This document shows positions 1-10,230 of a DNA stretch of 34,870 bases, one piece after another (within the stretch, counting starts at the first letter, position 1; each line of letters starts with the position of its first letter). The translations under genes and the position numbers were made by a program. The notes beneath the pieces were generated by a model. That model saw only the letters and a list, made by a program, of their open reading frames with translations, did no database searches and was not told where the DNA came from. This stretch comes from Gammaproteobacteria bacterium (lineage in GTDB: Bacteria; Pseudomonadota; Gammaproteobacteria; DSM-16500). The DNA is taken from positions 1 to 34,870 of the forward strand of contig DAIEGU010000173.1 of NCBI GenBank assembly GCA_027356065.1, in the 5' to 3' direction.

Positions 1-140
1 CAAAAAATCACGTGTTTGAATATATCGATGTTTATTACAATCGAAAGCGTCTTCATTCTAGACTTGGATATTTGAGCCCTGTATATTTTGAAGCGAAAAA
101 AGTTGCTTAGCTGAGTGTCCGTTTTTTCGGGGCGAGATCA
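1..140 (+). mobile_element. 3' end of an IS3-family insertion sequence, including the probable terminal repeat
   Basis: Transposase stop at 108-110 is followed by gtgtccgttttttcggggcgagatca, resembling IS3-family right ends. The left end is outside the window, so the exact boundary is uncertain. Confidence 0.65.
2..110 (+). CDS. IS3-family transposase OrfB, C-terminal fragment (starts before the window)
   Basis: Frame 2 reads KNHVFEYIDVYYNRKRLHSRLGYLSPVYFEAKKVA*, the typical C-terminus of IS3-family integrase-type transposases (YYNRKRLHSRLGYLSP). Confidence 0.85.
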   Translation, partial: KNHVFEYIDVYYNRKRLHSRLGYLSPVYFEAKKVA

Positions 141-164
141 AAGATTAAGCTTGATCAATATCAT

Positions 165-773
165 TTGTTGAGCCAAGAAACGCATAAGGTGATTACAGAG
201 AGCATTCACTTACTCCAAAAATCCTTATACTATACTAAGGACGACGCACTTACATCGCAGGCTTTAAGCGAATTAAAACACATAGCTTTCAAGTATGCAG
301 AGTTAGCATTTTTTTATTTTAATACCGCCAAATTGGGTTTAGCAACGCGATATTATATTGTTGCTAATCAAATGTTGTCGAAAACTTATTTTTCAGACAT
401 TAACAAAAAAGAAATTCTGCAAATTCAATATATGATTTTGCAGGTTTGTATTAAGGTCGGCGATTATTTCAGAGCCAAGAACGTAATCAAAGATATGGAG
501 AACGGGATGAAGGAACTTACGTTTTCAAGTGAGGAAACTTTCCCAGCTGAATTTAAATATATTAAAGCTTTTACAGCATTTAATATTTTATTGTTGCCTC
601 AGTTTGCTCCCATGCTCAGTCAAGAAGCAATTGATGTATGTAAAAGCGATTATTTTGAAGTAATAGCGGATAAGCGCGTGTCTCCTGCGCAGTCGACGGT
701 TTTAAAACAACTCCTTGAGCAAGTAATATTTAGAGTAAGATTGCAATCGGAACCAACATATAAACATTCATAA
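165..773 (+). CDS. Hypothetical protein, possibly 5'-truncated by the IS
   Basis: 202-aa ORF with TTG as first start. The frame is open back to 111, inside the IS end, and there is no ATG or clear RBS near the start. Confidence 0.5.
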   Translation: MLSQETHKVITESIHLLQKSLYYTKDDALTSQALSELKHIAFKYAELAFFYFNTAKLGLATRYYIVANQMLSKTYFSDINKKEILQIQYMILQVCIKVGDYFRAKNVIKDMENGMKELTFSSEETFPAEFKYIKAFTAFNILLLPQFAPMLSQEAIDVCKSDYFEVIADKRVSPAQSTVLKQLLEQVIFRVRLQSEPTYKHS

Positions 774-803
774 TTGAAATAAACATGTAAATTATACAAT
801 CCC

Positions 804-843
804 GCAATTGTTACGGTGTGATGTGACGCCCCGTAACAATTGC
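804..843. terminator. Hairpin between convergent genes
   Basis: Perfect 13-bp stem gcaattgttacgg / ccgtaacaattgc with a 14-nt loop. Confidence 0.6.
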
Positions 844-864
844 AAATTCCGGGAAGGCTGGCTG

Positions 865-2667
865 TTATTTAGAACGTTTTCTTTCGTGTTCTTTTAAGAA
901 CTTTTTGCGAACACGAATTGATTCAGGTGTTACTTCAACTAATTCATCGTCATCAATAAATTCTAATGCTTGTTCCAGCGACATTAAAATCGGTGGTATT
1001 AAGATGATGTTTTCATCTGAACCCGCAGCGCGAATATTGGTTAACTGTTTTGCCTTGCATACGTTGACGACGAGATCATTATCTCGTGTGTGTATACCAA
1101 CAATCATGCCTTCATATACTTCTGTTTGCGGTTTAATTAACATGCGACCACGATCTTGCAAGTTAAATAAAGAATAAGCCAGAGCAACGCCTTGCTGATT
1201 AGAAATTAATACACCGTTTAATCGATGTGGAATTTCACCTTTTGCTGCTACACCATAATGACTATACACATGATGCATAATGCCATTACCGGATGTCAGT
1301 GTTAGAAAATCAGTATGAAAGCCGATTAATGCGCGTGATGGAATAATATAGTCAAGACGAACACGGCCTTTATCATCAGTCATCATATGTTTTAAATCAC
1401 CGCGGCGTGAGCCTAGTCTTTCCATGATGGCGCCTTGATATTCCGTTGGTACGTCGATTGCCAGTGTTTCATAAGGTTCGTGTACTTCGCCATCAACCAT
1501 TTTGGTAATAACTTCTGGTCGTGACAAAGCAAGCTCGTAACCTTCACGGCGCATCGTTTCAATCAAGATAGATAAATGTAATTCGCCGCGTCCAGATACT
1601 CTAAATTTGTCTGGGTCGCTGGTGTCTTCTACGCGTAATGCGACGTTATGTAGTAATTCTTGATAGAGACGGTCGCGAATTCGTCTACTCGTTACATATT
1701 TGCCTTCTTTGCCAGCAAAAGGCGAGGTATTGACTTGGAACGTCATACTGACGGTAGGCTCATCAACAGTTAATGCGGGCAATGCTTCTACTGCTTGTGG
1801 GTCACATAAGGTATCTGAAATCTTTAATTCATCAATACCAGTGATAGCGATAATATCCCCTGCATAAGCAATAGGTACTTCGCTTCTGTCTAAGCCTAAG
1901 TATTCCATGACTTGTAAAATGCGGCCTTGGCGAGTTTTACCTTCACGATCAATTACAGTAACAGGCATATTTGTTCTTGCTTGACCACGTGTGATACGGC
2001 CAATGCCAATCATGCCGACATAGCTGGAATAATCCAATGTAGAAATTTGCATTTGAAATGGGCTATTTGCATCAACATCTGGTGGTGGAACACGATCAAC
2101 AATCGTTTGCAGTAATGGCGTCATGTCTACATTTTCATCATCGAGACTAAGTTTTGCATAACCATTTAATGCAGATGCGTAAACGACTGGGAAATCTAAC
2201 TGCTGATCAGTCGCACCTAAATTATCAAATAAGTCGAATACTTGATCCATGACCCAATCAGGGCGCGCACCAGGACGATCAATCTTATTGATAACGACAA
2301 TGGGATTTAATCCACGGGCAAATGCTTTTTGAGTAACAAAGCGAGTTTGCGGCATTGGGCCATCGACTGCATCGACGATTAATAAAACGGAGTCAACCAT
2401 CGATAAAATACGTTCAACTTCACCGCCGAAATCAGCGTGTCCGGGTGTGTCTACAATATTAATACGATAATCATTCCATTTAATGGCAGTGTTTTTGGCG
2501 AGAATGGTGATGCCACGCTCACGCTCAAGATCATTGCTATCCATAATGCGTTCTGTCGTAACTTTTTTAGAAACGCTTGCGGTTTGTTGTAATAATTTAT
2601 CGACTAATGTGGTTTTGCCATGATCGACATGCGCGATGATAGCGATATTTCGTAATTTTTCTGCCAT
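865..2667 (-). CDS. typA: Translational GTPase TypA/BipA
   Basis: 600 aa; [42 protein letters not shown] and NKIDR G motifs; C-terminal BipA region. Confidence 0.97.
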   Translation of the reverse strand: MAEKLRNIAIIAHVDHGKTTLVDKLLQQTASVSKKVTTERIMDSNDLERERGITILAKNTAIKWNDYRINIVDTPGHADFGGEVERILSMVDSVLLIVDAVDGPMPQTRFVTQKAFARGLNPIVVINKIDRPGARPDWVMDQVFDLFDNLGATDQQLDFPVVYASALNGYAKLSLDDENVDMTPLLQTIVDRVPPPDVDANSPFQMQISTLDYSSYVGMIGIGRITRGQARTNMPVTVIDREGKTRQGRILQVMEYLGLDRSEVPIAYAGDIIAITGIDELKISDTLCDPQAVEALPALTVDEPTVSMTFQVNTSPFAGKEGKYVTSRRIRDRLYQELLHNVALRVEDTSDPDKFRVSGRGELHLSILIETMRREGYELALSRPEVITKMVDGEVHEPYETLAIDVPTEYQGAIMERLGSRRGDLKHMMTDDKGRVRLDYIIPSRALIGFHTDFLTLTSGNGIMHHVYSHYGVAAKGEIPHRLNGVLISNQQGVALAYSLFNLQDRGRMLIKPQTEVYEGMIVGIHTRDNDLVVNVCKAKQLTNIRAAGSDENIILIPPILMSLEQALEFIDDDELVEVTPESIRVRKKFLKEHERKRSK

Positions 2668-2875
2668 TTTGATACCTGAGTTTTGCGTTTAAAAAGTTGC
2701 TTATATTACCGAAATGACGCCTAGAAAGCTACTTAAAGTATAATCGAATATATTGTGTAATTAGCTAAAAAATAATAAATACAAAGTGTTAGATGAGACG
2801 CGAAATAAGGGGTTATACAATACTGTCGTTAATTATGAGAATATACGCTTTCTTTTAAATGACAGGGATTGATCT

Positions 2876-3262
2876 ATGACTTTAAAACAATGGCTTGTTG
2901 CTTCAATGACATTTGTTAGTTTGCTATCTAGTGCTTATGCAGCAGGGCCTGCTACAACACGACATCAACTTCTTTCTAATGATAAAACCAAGGTGTGGGA
3001 AGCGGTTATTTATCCAGGAAAACATCAAGAATTATCCATGCATAGACATGATTATCCGCGTGTTTTGATTGCGTTAAATGATGGCATGTTAAAAATTACA
3101 AACGATAAAGGTGAGTCACGATTGCTGAAATTGAATCAAGGGAAAGCTTATTTTTTCCCGCGTGATACAGCCAATGAATTGCATACGGATGAAAATTTAA
3201 GCCAACATGCAATGAAGATGTTTGTTGTTGAATTGCGTGATCAAACGCAACAAAAAACTTAA
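2876..3262 (+). CDS. Exported cupin-like protein
   Basis: 128 aa; N-terminal signal peptide (MTLKQWLVASMTFVSLLSSAYAAG) and a cupin-like HRHDYPRVLIAL motif. Confidence 0.6.
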   Translation: MTLKQWLVASMTFVSLLSSAYAAGPATTRHQLLSNDKTKVWEAVIYPGKHQELSMHRHDYPRVLIALNDGMLKITNDKGESRLLKLNQGKAYFFPRDTANELHTDENLSQHAMKMFVVELRDQTQQKT

Positions 3263-3280
3263 CGAAAGAGAAAATAGAAA

Positions 3281-4144
3281 ATGAAAATTGCGATCAAAAG
3301 AACTGGTGCGAATGATGCAGCGCTGTTTGTTAAAATAATCGCTAAAAATAAAGATGCACTGGGCGTAGATCGCCCAGTTGCATTTGTTTTACCCGGCGGC
3401 CCCGGTGCAGATCATACTATTTATGAGAAATATGTTTACCTACAAGATGTAGTTGATCTTGTTTTTCATGACCCACGTGGGTGTGGAGAAAGCACTACGA
3501 GTGTTTCTTCTGACTATACAATGGAAAATTATATCGAAGACGTGGAAGCAATACGCAAATCTTTGTCGCTTGAAAAATTTATCGTGCTAGGTAAATCATA
3601 TGGTGCAATGTGCGCGCTTGGTTTTGCACTGCGTTATCCTCATTCAGTTAATAAATTGATTTTATCTGCAGGTGCGCCTTCTTTTCGTTTTTTGGAAACG
3701 GCAAAACAAACGATGAAGCGAATTGGTACGCCAGAGCAAATTAAGATTAGTGAAAAACTATGGGCGGGAAGTTTTAAGAACCGAGAAGAAGTATCCGAAT
3801 ATTTTCATTTAACCAACACACTTTATTCAGTAAAAGCCCGTGACCAAAAGATAGAATCCAATCTGACTAAGAAAGGCCAACATTTTTCTTATCAAGTGTT
3901 GAATGAGGGATTTCGTCAGACCTTTTGGCATTTTGATTTTGAAAATGAATTGCATAGAGTTGCAAGTCCTACGCTTATTTTAGCTGGTCGCGAAGATTGG
4001 GTTACCCATCCTAAGTTTTCTGAATATATGGCAACACGTATTCCTCATAGTCAGTTACGCGTATTTGAAAATGCTAGTCATGCAATGGAAGTAGATGTCA
4101 CAGAGGATTATTTTCAAACGATACGGGAGTTTTTGAAGGGGTAA
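3281..4144 (+). CDS. Alpha/beta hydrolase, proline iminopeptidase-like
   Basis: 287 aa; LPGGPGADH, DPRGCGES, GKSYGAMCALGFA nucleophile elbow, GREDWVTHP and NASHAMEV. Confidence 0.85.
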   Translation: MKIAIKRTGANDAALFVKIIAKNKDALGVDRPVAFVLPGGPGADHTIYEKYVYLQDVVDLVFHDPRGCGESTTSVSSDYTMENYIEDVEAIRKSLSLEKFIVLGKSYGAMCALGFALRYPHSVNKLILSAGAPSFRFLETAKQTMKRIGTPEQIKISEKLWAGSFKNREEVSEYFHLTNTLYSVKARDQKIESNLTKKGQHFSYQVLNEGFRQTFWHFDFENELHRVASPTLILAGREDWVTHPKFSEYMATRIPHSQLRVFENASHAMEVDVTEDYFQTIREFLKG

Positions 4145-4181
4145 ATTCCTGTGAGTTTTGTATCACTTCTGTATTTGGTAA

Positions 4182-4253
4182 TTTACTGATATGTCATCCC
4201 GGAATTTCGCGTTAAAAAGCAGCGCTCAATTCCGGGATGACATACCAGTAAAA
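4182..4253. repeat. REP-like imperfect palindrome between convergent genes
   Basis: tttactgatatgtcatcccggaatt pairs with aattccgggatgacataccagtaaa, 25-bp arms with one mismatch around a short loop. Confidence 0.7.
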
Positions 4254-4264
4254 AGGTAATTGAC

Positions 4265-4804
4265 CTAAACCCCATCAATCTTTTCTTGCAAATATTGCGA
4301 AAAATAACCGGTATATTTTTTCTGTAAATTTGCGGATTTCCAATCATTTTCAGTGATAGTTTTGCGACACTGATCAGTTCCGCACATGCAGTCCATGGAA
4401 AAAACCAGATCACTGTTTTCAGATTCGGATATGACCATTGCGTAATCGAAAGTGATTTCTTCATCTTGTGCAATATCTCGCATCGCTACCAAGAAAATTT
4501 GGCCGCGTATACCAGCGTTTGGGTTGCAACTATGGTTGAAATAATCAGTACTTTCGGATTGGGTTGGACGACGCATGCCCATAACAAAGCGTTCTTCAAT
4601 TTGCAAAGCATACATTTGAAATTCGATAGGTATGGTTTTGAGTTCATCAATTAGCATGATATCACCACCAAAAATAGCTAATCGTTCCTGTTTTTTTATC
4701 GGATGTTTAGCAAATACGCCGTGGCCGCGGTCTTCTGCTGATCTGACTTCAAGGTGTGGGTTCATCCAGCTATAAATTGTGCCGAGGTTGGCGATGGTTT
4801 TCAT
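4265..4804 (-). CDS. SET-domain protein (putative protein lysine methyltransferase) with post-SET-like Cys cluster
   Basis: 179 aa; DRGHGVFA, YFNHSCNPNAGI, DEEITFDYA and CMCGTDQCRKTI. Confidence 0.88.
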   Translation of the reverse strand: MKTIANLGTIYSWMNPHLEVRSAEDRGHGVFAKHPIKKQERLAIFGGDIMLIDELKTIPIEFQMYALQIEERFVMGMRRPTQSESTDYFNHSCNPNAGIRGQIFLVAMRDIAQDEEITFDYAMVISESENSDLVFSMDCMCGTDQCRKTITENDWKSANLQKKYTGYFSQYLQEKIDGV

Positions 4805-4819
4805 TGCGTGGAGTTCCTG

Positions 4820-5545
4820 TTATTCGGTATAGATGAAATGTTGAGATTCTTCGTATTCTTCTGGGGTATTAATTTCCAGCGTTTTTTCGTTTGTAAAACA
4901 AACTCGAATTTTATAGCCATGCTCAATGACACGTAATTGTTCCAAGCTTTCTGTTTTTTCTAAAGGTGTTTGCGGTAAAGATTTATATTTCAGTAAAAAA
5001 TCACGAGTGAATGCATATAAACCCATGTGATTGTAAACAGGCGCTGTATTTTGAGTTCGATAATAGGGAATGGGAGCACGTGAAAAATAAATCGCATTGT
5101 TATTTAAGTCAGTAATAACTTTGACACTGCCGGGAGACGTGTATTTATCTTCTGCTAATGGATAAGCAAGCGTTGTCATGTCTGGCATTTCACCGGCAAG
5201 ATAAGGAGAAACAAGCGCTTCTAACATGCTTGGTTTTATAAACGGCTCATCTCCTTGCAGATTGATAATAACATCTGCATTTGGATATTGTTCTGCAACT
5301 GCGGCAACACGTTCAGATCCTGTTGGTAAATCCGGGTCAGTCATGACGACTTTGCCATCAATGCGAGTAATGATATCTGCAATTTCTTTATCATCGGTCG
5401 CAACAATCACATCACTCAAAATTTTGCAGCGTTTTGCATTTTCATATGTCCATTGCACCATGGGCTTGCCTTGTATTGGCAGTAATGGTTTGCGAGGCAA
5501 GCGTGTCGAGCGTATTCTGCTCGGAATGATGCAAAGAATTTTCAT
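4820..5545 (-). CDS. kdsB: 3-deoxy-manno-octulosonate cytidylyltransferase (CMP-KDO synthetase)
   Basis: 241 aa; IIPSRIRSTRLPRKPLLPIQGKPMVQWTYE, VIINLQGDEPFI, HMGLYAFTRDFL. Confidence 0.95.
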   Translation of the reverse strand: MKILCIIPSRIRSTRLPRKPLLPIQGKPMVQWTYENAKRCKILSDVIVATDDKEIADIITRIDGKVVMTDPDLPTGSERVAAVAEQYPNADVIINLQGDEPFIKPSMLEALVSPYLAGEMPDMTTLAYPLAEDKYTSPGSVKVITDLNNNAIYFSRAPIPYYRTQNTAPVYNHMGLYAFTRDFLLKYKSLPQTPLEKTESLEQLRVIEHGYKIRVCFTNEKTLEINTPEEYEESQHFIYTE

Positions 5546-5690
5546 TTGAATATCTCATTTTTATCCGTGCCGGCATCATAATCAAAAAGAAATGAGGTTG
5601 CAAACGGAGGTCTAACACCATGGGGTACCGTTTTAGTTAAAGAATCAGTATGATGGACAAAATTAGCTTGAACTGAAAAGGAGTTCTGTC

Positions 5691-6461
5691 ATGAGTGTTA
5701 TCAAGTACGCGTTAGTTGCCGTTGGTTGTATTGCAACTCATGCAGTGTTTGCAGAGACAACTACATTAGCTTTTAATTCTTCACCATTAATGCCTGGTTC
5801 TCATGTTGTTGCTGGGGACCTTAGCAAAAATGAATTCTTTATTACGGGTAGTCAGCCGGCAATAAAAACATTAGCTCAAGAAGATCATAATGGGTCATTA
5901 CCAGTTAAGCAGCCATCCGCTGTCGCGCTTGCACCTAAAATCAAAATGGCAGCGAGTAAACCTGTAGAAACAAAAATCTTTGTGCCGCAAATTAAAATGG
6001 CTTTGAACAAAACATTTAAGCCAAGCACCGAAAAGAAACAATTGCCTATCGTTCATCCGCTTCCAATTGAAACGCATACAGCATTGAAGCAACCGCCTCA
6101 TGACATTCGTCATGGAAACTTACGGTTATCAAATAATGTGGTTAAGCCCAATCAACATAAAGTTGTTTCGCATAAAACACACTTTTATTCTTTTAAACAG
6201 CCCATTCATAAGCAACATGTTCGGGTAGCGAGTGTGCGTACGCATGCAGCGGCTAATAAAAAGATGGTAGCTAGTAGAAAGACAGTGTTGCCAAAGTCAG
6301 TCATTCACCATAGTCCACATAAAAGCTTTGCACAGGCGAAAGGACAGAAATATCAATATAAGTTTGTTTCATTGACTAGTAAAAGACATGCATTGCATGT
6401 CAAAACAGCTCTGCGCGAAAAGCATGATCAGATAAGAAAAATCGCTGTTGCAAAAATATAA
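5691..6461 (+). CDS. Exported, highly basic Lys/His-rich hypothetical protein
   Basis: 256 aa; N-terminal signal sequence (MSVIKYALVAVGCIATHAVFAE) and a long low-complexity K/H/R-rich region; upstream aaaggag RBS. Confidence 0.7.
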   Translation: MSVIKYALVAVGCIATHAVFAETTTLAFNSSPLMPGSHVVAGDLSKNEFFITGSQPAIKTLAQEDHNGSLPVKQPSAVALAPKIKMAASKPVETKIFVPQIKMALNKTFKPSTEKKQLPIVHPLPIETHTALKQPPHDIRHGNLRLSNNVVKPNQHKVVSHKTHFYSFKQPIHKQHVRVASVRTHAAANKKMVASRKTVLPKSVIHHSPHKSFAQAKGQKYQYKFVSLTSKRHALHVKTALREKHDQIRKIAVAKI

Positions 6462-6490
6462 ATAGGTTGCTGTGAAAGATTGCGGGCAAA

Positions 6491-6526
6491 AAAATAGGGC
6501 CTTACATTTCTGTAAGGCCCTATTTT
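6491..6526. terminator. Bidirectional intrinsic terminator
   Basis: Perfect 15-bp stem aaaatagggccttac-atttct-gtaaggccctatttt between convergent genes, A/T-flanked. Confidence 0.9.
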
Positions 6527-6535
6527 GAAAGCTAC

Positions 6536-6706
6536 TTACTTAGCAGCTTTTTTTCTCTTGGAAGTACGCTTGCGTGCGCCGCCGCGTTTTTTAGTTGCAG
6601 CTTTCTTTACAGATTTCTTAACAGCTGACTTCTTCCTTTTAACTGTCTTACGTGGTTTTGCTTTTACAGCTGACTTGCTAGCTTTTTTGCTTCTTGCTCT
6701 TGCCAT
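6536..6706 (-). CDS. Histone H1-like small basic DNA-binding protein
   Basis: MARARSKKASKSAVKAKPRKTVKRKKSAVKKSVKKAATKKRGGARKRTSKRKKAAK. Start placed at the internal ATG preceded by AAGGA. K/R/A-rich like bacterial histone H1-like proteins. Confidence 0.8.
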   Translation of the reverse strand: MARARSKKASKSAVKAKPRKTVKRKKSAVKKSVKKAATKKRGGARKRTSKRKKAAK

Positions 6707-7155
6707 GACGTTTTTTCCTTCAATTGTTAACAATGAATAAATTTAACATTAGCATTCACAAAAGTATAGAACTATTAGGGAGATTACTAACTAATGTCGG
6801 AATGATTCTGACTGTGATGTGTATTGCTCTTAAATTTGTTTGTCATTATTAATGAATACTACGATATTTTATTTAATTTTAGTAGTAATGTATCTCGCAG
6901 CTTATTTCGCTTAGTTTTTTCAATTTCTGAAAATTCAAAATAATTTATTGTTCATTTCTGTTGATCAAACATTTGGATGTATAGAAACCGAAAGCGAAAA
7001 TTGTTCTTTTTGCATCAAGCAAAAAAATTATAAAAATAGATAAAAGAGACTGCTGGGGTATAGATGCAATCCAAAACAAGAGCTTCAATTTGAGCTTTAT
7101 CTACTGGTAAACTATCGGCTTTCTTAAGCCGATCCAAAAGCAAAGGTGAAGTAAT

Positions 7156-8358
7156 ATGATAATACAACCAAAGATCCGGGGATTTATTTGTACGACTGCT
7201 CATCCAAAAGGTTGTGAGAAAGCGGTGCAAGAACAAATTGATTATGTGAAAGTACGAGAACCAATTAAAGGGCCGAAAAATGTTTTAATTATTGGTGCTT
7301 CAACCGGCTACGGTTTGGCTAGCAGAATTGCCGCAACATATGCATCATCTGCAAAAACAATCGGCGTTTTTTTTGAGAAAGAAGCAGAGGATAAACGCAC
7401 GGCTACTGCAGGTTGGTATAACACGGCTGCATTTGAGCGTATTGCTCATCAAGATGGTTATTATGCCAAAAGTATTAATGGCGATGCTTTTTCACAAGAA
7501 ATTAAAGAACGTACCGCAGCACTGATCCGCAAAGATTTGAAAAAAATTGATTTGATCATATATAGTCTTGCCTCTCCACGACGGACCCATCCTAAAACAG
7601 GACAAACCCATTCTTCTGTATTGAAGCCGATAGGAAAATCATTTACTGGAAAAACAGTCGATGCTTTTCGCGGCGAAGTAAAAGAAGTGAATATAGAGCC
7701 AGCTTCACAAGAGGAAATTGATAATACGATTGCAGTCATGGGTGGTGAAGATTGGCAAATGTGGATAGATTATCTGGCTAAAGAAAATTTATTGGCAGAT
7801 GGGGTCATCACTGTAGCTTATTCCTATCTGGGACCAAAATTGACGTATTCAATTTATAAAGATGGAACAATAGGTAAGGCAAAAGAAGATCTTAAAGCAA
7901 CCTCAGATAAGCTCAATCAAGCCTTGCATAAATTAAATGGTAAATCGATTGTTTCAGTCAATAAGGCGGTTGTTACTCAAGCAAGCGCTGCTATTCCGGT
8001 TGTTCCGCTGTATGTTTCTATACTTTTTAAAATAATGAAGGCGAAAAATATTCACGAAGGCTGCATAGAACAAATTTATCGGTTATTCAAAGATTATTTA
8101 TATGTAAACAATACGAAATTAGATGAGGACGGTTTTATTCGTATTGATGAGTTAGAAATGAATCCACTTGTTCAGCAAGAAGTTGTGGGTTTATGGCCGC
8201 AAATTACGTCTGACAACTTGGAAGCATTGACTGATATTAATGGATATCGCGACGACTTTTACCGCTTGTTTGGGTTTAACATGCCCGGTGTTGATTATGA
8301 TAAAGATATCGATCCTGTTGTAAAAATAGAATCTATCGAAACTGAATCACGCGGTTAA
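7156..8358 (+). CDS. fabV: FabV-type enoyl-ACP/trans-2-enoyl-CoA reductase
   Basis: 400 aa; MIIQPKIRGFICTTAHPKGCEKAV, VLIIGASTGYGLASRIAA, YSLASPRRTHPKTG, YSYLGPKLTYSIYKDGTIGKAKEDL. Confidence 0.96.
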   Translation: MIIQPKIRGFICTTAHPKGCEKAVQEQIDYVKVREPIKGPKNVLIIGASTGYGLASRIAATYASSAKTIGVFFEKEAEDKRTATAGWYNTAAFERIAHQDGYYAKSINGDAFSQEIKERTAALIRKDLKKIDLIIYSLASPRRTHPKTGQTHSSVLKPIGKSFTGKTVDAFRGEVKEVNIEPASQEEIDNTIAVMGGEDWQMWIDYLAKENLLADGVITVAYSYLGPKLTYSIYKDGTIGKAKEDLKATSDKLNQALHKLNGKSIVSVNKAVVTQASAAIPVVPLYVSILFKIMKAKNIHEGCIEQIYRLFKDYLYVNNTKLDEDGFIRIDELEMNPLVQQEVVGLWPQITSDNLEALTDINGYRDDFYRLFGFNMPGVDYDKDIDPVVKIESIETESRG

Positions 8359-8367
8359 TCTACAAAT

Positions 8368-8404
8368 AAAGAGGCTAGAAGAGAATATCTTGATAGCCTC
8401 TTTT
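8368..8404 (+). terminator. Intrinsic terminator downstream of fabV
   Basis: aaagaggcta...tagcctctttt hairpin followed by T-rich sequence. Confidence 0.75.
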
Positions 8405-8568
8405 CATAGAAAATCTTAAATTTTAATTCTCCAATGACACATCTTATTGAATTCAAAGTATTAAAATAAATTGATCATGATAATTTCTTGAATGGATTAA
8501 TTGTTATAATAAAAGAATAATTTTAATCACATTTTCTAATAACTCTTAAATACAATAAAGGAGTGGAA

Positions 8569-9222
8569 ATGGGATTTTCATATTCTATCTTTGAAAAAGA
8601 CAGCGTTACTCCCCAAAAACTAGATCCAGAAGGGCGAGACTTGCTGAATTTATTGCAAGCCGTAAAAAAAGGCGAAATTTTCATAAATAGACCCGGCGAT
8701 CAAAACAAAATTCAATTAAAGATAAAGTACGATGTGGATATAGCAGAAGTCGAAGTGATGGATGCGAATAGTCCTCCTGGTGTTACCGTTTTTTATAACG
8801 ATGCATCGGCAGTTGAAATGCGCAAACCTATTTATCAAGCAATGACCGTTCTTGCTGAAATCGATTTGCTAAACAAGTTATATGCATTAAAGGATGAAAA
8901 AATTTGTGACATTATCGCAAAAAATCATTTTGATCCAAATAATAGCGATAAGATATGTGTAAAAAATACAGCATTAAAATCCATCAATGATACATTGATC
9001 AGTATTTTAAAAATCGAATATAGCGACAATAAGCGTTCTATTTACCAGTCTGATCCTGCAGTGAAAAGGGGAAGAATAATTCAAGCAGTTTTAAAGGAAG
9101 TTTTATCAATCCAAGAGCCAGACAGAGTATTATCGTTAAATCAAGTGTCTGTCTTAATAAAAGAAATCAATGACAAAGTTAATGAATCGGTTTCCCAAGA
9201 AGCTGCAATTCCAAGTCCGTAA
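8569..9222 (+). CDS. Hypothetical cytosolic protein
   Basis: ORF with ATG at 8569 and an aaaggag RBS (track ORF starts at an upstream GTG, 8563). No family recognised. Confidence 0.7.
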   Translation: MGFSYSIFEKDSVTPQKLDPEGRDLLNLLQAVKKGEIFINRPGDQNKIQLKIKYDVDIAEVEVMDANSPPGVTVFYNDASAVEMRKPIYQAMTVLAEIDLLNKLYALKDEKICDIIAKNHFDPNNSDKICVKNTALKSINDTLISILKIEYSDNKRSIYQSDPAVKRGRIIQAVLKEVLSIQEPDRVLSLNQVSVLIKEINDKVNESVSQEAAIPSP

Positions 9223-10080
9223 TCAATTCTTTATGCATTGTTTATTGTACTCAATCACAAATTTTTCCACGTCTTTTTTATTCAAAAAGCGTATCTTGCG
9301 ATCTAAATAACTATTGAATAATTGGTTAAAGCAATTTTGAGAATTGTTTTCAGAATCGGTATCAGTTTGTTTGTTAGATGCCGTTAAATCTATCCATATT
9401 AATTTAGAGTCGAAGTGTTTTTCATTCAGAATGGATTCATGTTTTGCAGTGGCAACGCAGCAAGTGGCGCAGTCTGATAAATCAGCTAAAACTTTTGAGT
9501 CACTCATATGTTGGCTTGTTAAGGTAAAGAAATCAGCGCTGGTGACATTTGAAAAATAAGTTAATTGATTGTTTCTAATCGTGGCGCTGTTAATGCCATT
9601 GTTACAGCGATCACCGTTTGCAATCAGATGAAAATGGATGCGATTATTTTTTTCGCGTCGAATGCGGTAAAGAGAAGAGAAGTTTCCTGTGCCGCCAGAT
9701 CTATTTAGCGTATAAATAATATAATAGTTGTCCTTGGTTTTGCCTAATATTTTGTAATAACTAGCCCCATGTGATTCTACTTCATTAATTGTCCATATGT
9801 AGTTATAGCCAACGTAACCTTGATTTATAAATTTATTGTCAGTAAAGGTTATTTCTCTATTTGGCTCTGATTCGAGACCGCATTTATCTAATAAGATAAA
9901 TCCTTCCGTTGATTGGATTTCATAAAAGCATAGAGTATCAATTGGGCGTCCTTTATATTGCAAATCTGTCGAATAGTTTTTTGGTAAAATTTCTGCGAAT
10001 CCCGTGTTCGCCTGGAGATATAAAACAAATGATAAAAAGGTGATTTTTAAAAGTCGACTCATCATTATAATTGCACTCAT
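9223..10080 (-). CDS. Exported hypothetical protein
   Basis: 285 aa; signal peptide (LLKITFLSFVLYLQANTGFAE). No family recognised. Confidence 0.65.
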   Translation of the reverse strand: MSAIIMMSRLLKITFLSFVLYLQANTGFAEILPKNYSTDLQYKGRPIDTLCFYEIQSTEGFILLDKCGLESEPNREITFTDNKFINQGYVGYNYIWTINEVESHGASYYKILGKTKDNYYIIYTLNRSGGTGNFSSLYRIRREKNNRIHFHLIANGDRCNNGINSATIRNNQLTYFSNVTSADFFTLTSQHMSDSKVLADLSDCATCCVATAKHESILNEKHFDSKLIWIDLTASNKQTDTDSENNSQNCFNQLFNSYLDRKIRFLNKKDVEKFVIEYNKQCIKN

Positions 10081-10230
10081 TTATATATCCGAAGCGTTTT
10101 GTTCTGACGTGTTTATATTTTTGACATTGTGACACATCGATATGTATAGATGCAAAAACAATTAACTATGCTGATTGAAAAATAAAGCGAGCCCTAAAGC
10201 TTGTCTTTGTTGCGGGCATTTGCATCCAGC

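Noticed and set aside
905-2115. Plus-strand ORFs 905..1177 and 1927..2115
   Set aside because: Antisense to the well-supported typA gene; no family-like motifs.
4183-4473. Minus ORF 4183..4473 (96 aa)
   Set aside because: Out-of-frame overlap with the SET gene, running through the REP-like palindrome.
6525-6740. Plus ORF 6525..6740
   Set aside because: Complement of the H1-like gene; its apparent hydrophobicity is an artefact of antisense Lys codons.
7015-7236. Minus ORF 7015..7236
   Set aside because: Overlaps the fabV start and promoter; no RBS or recognisable motif.
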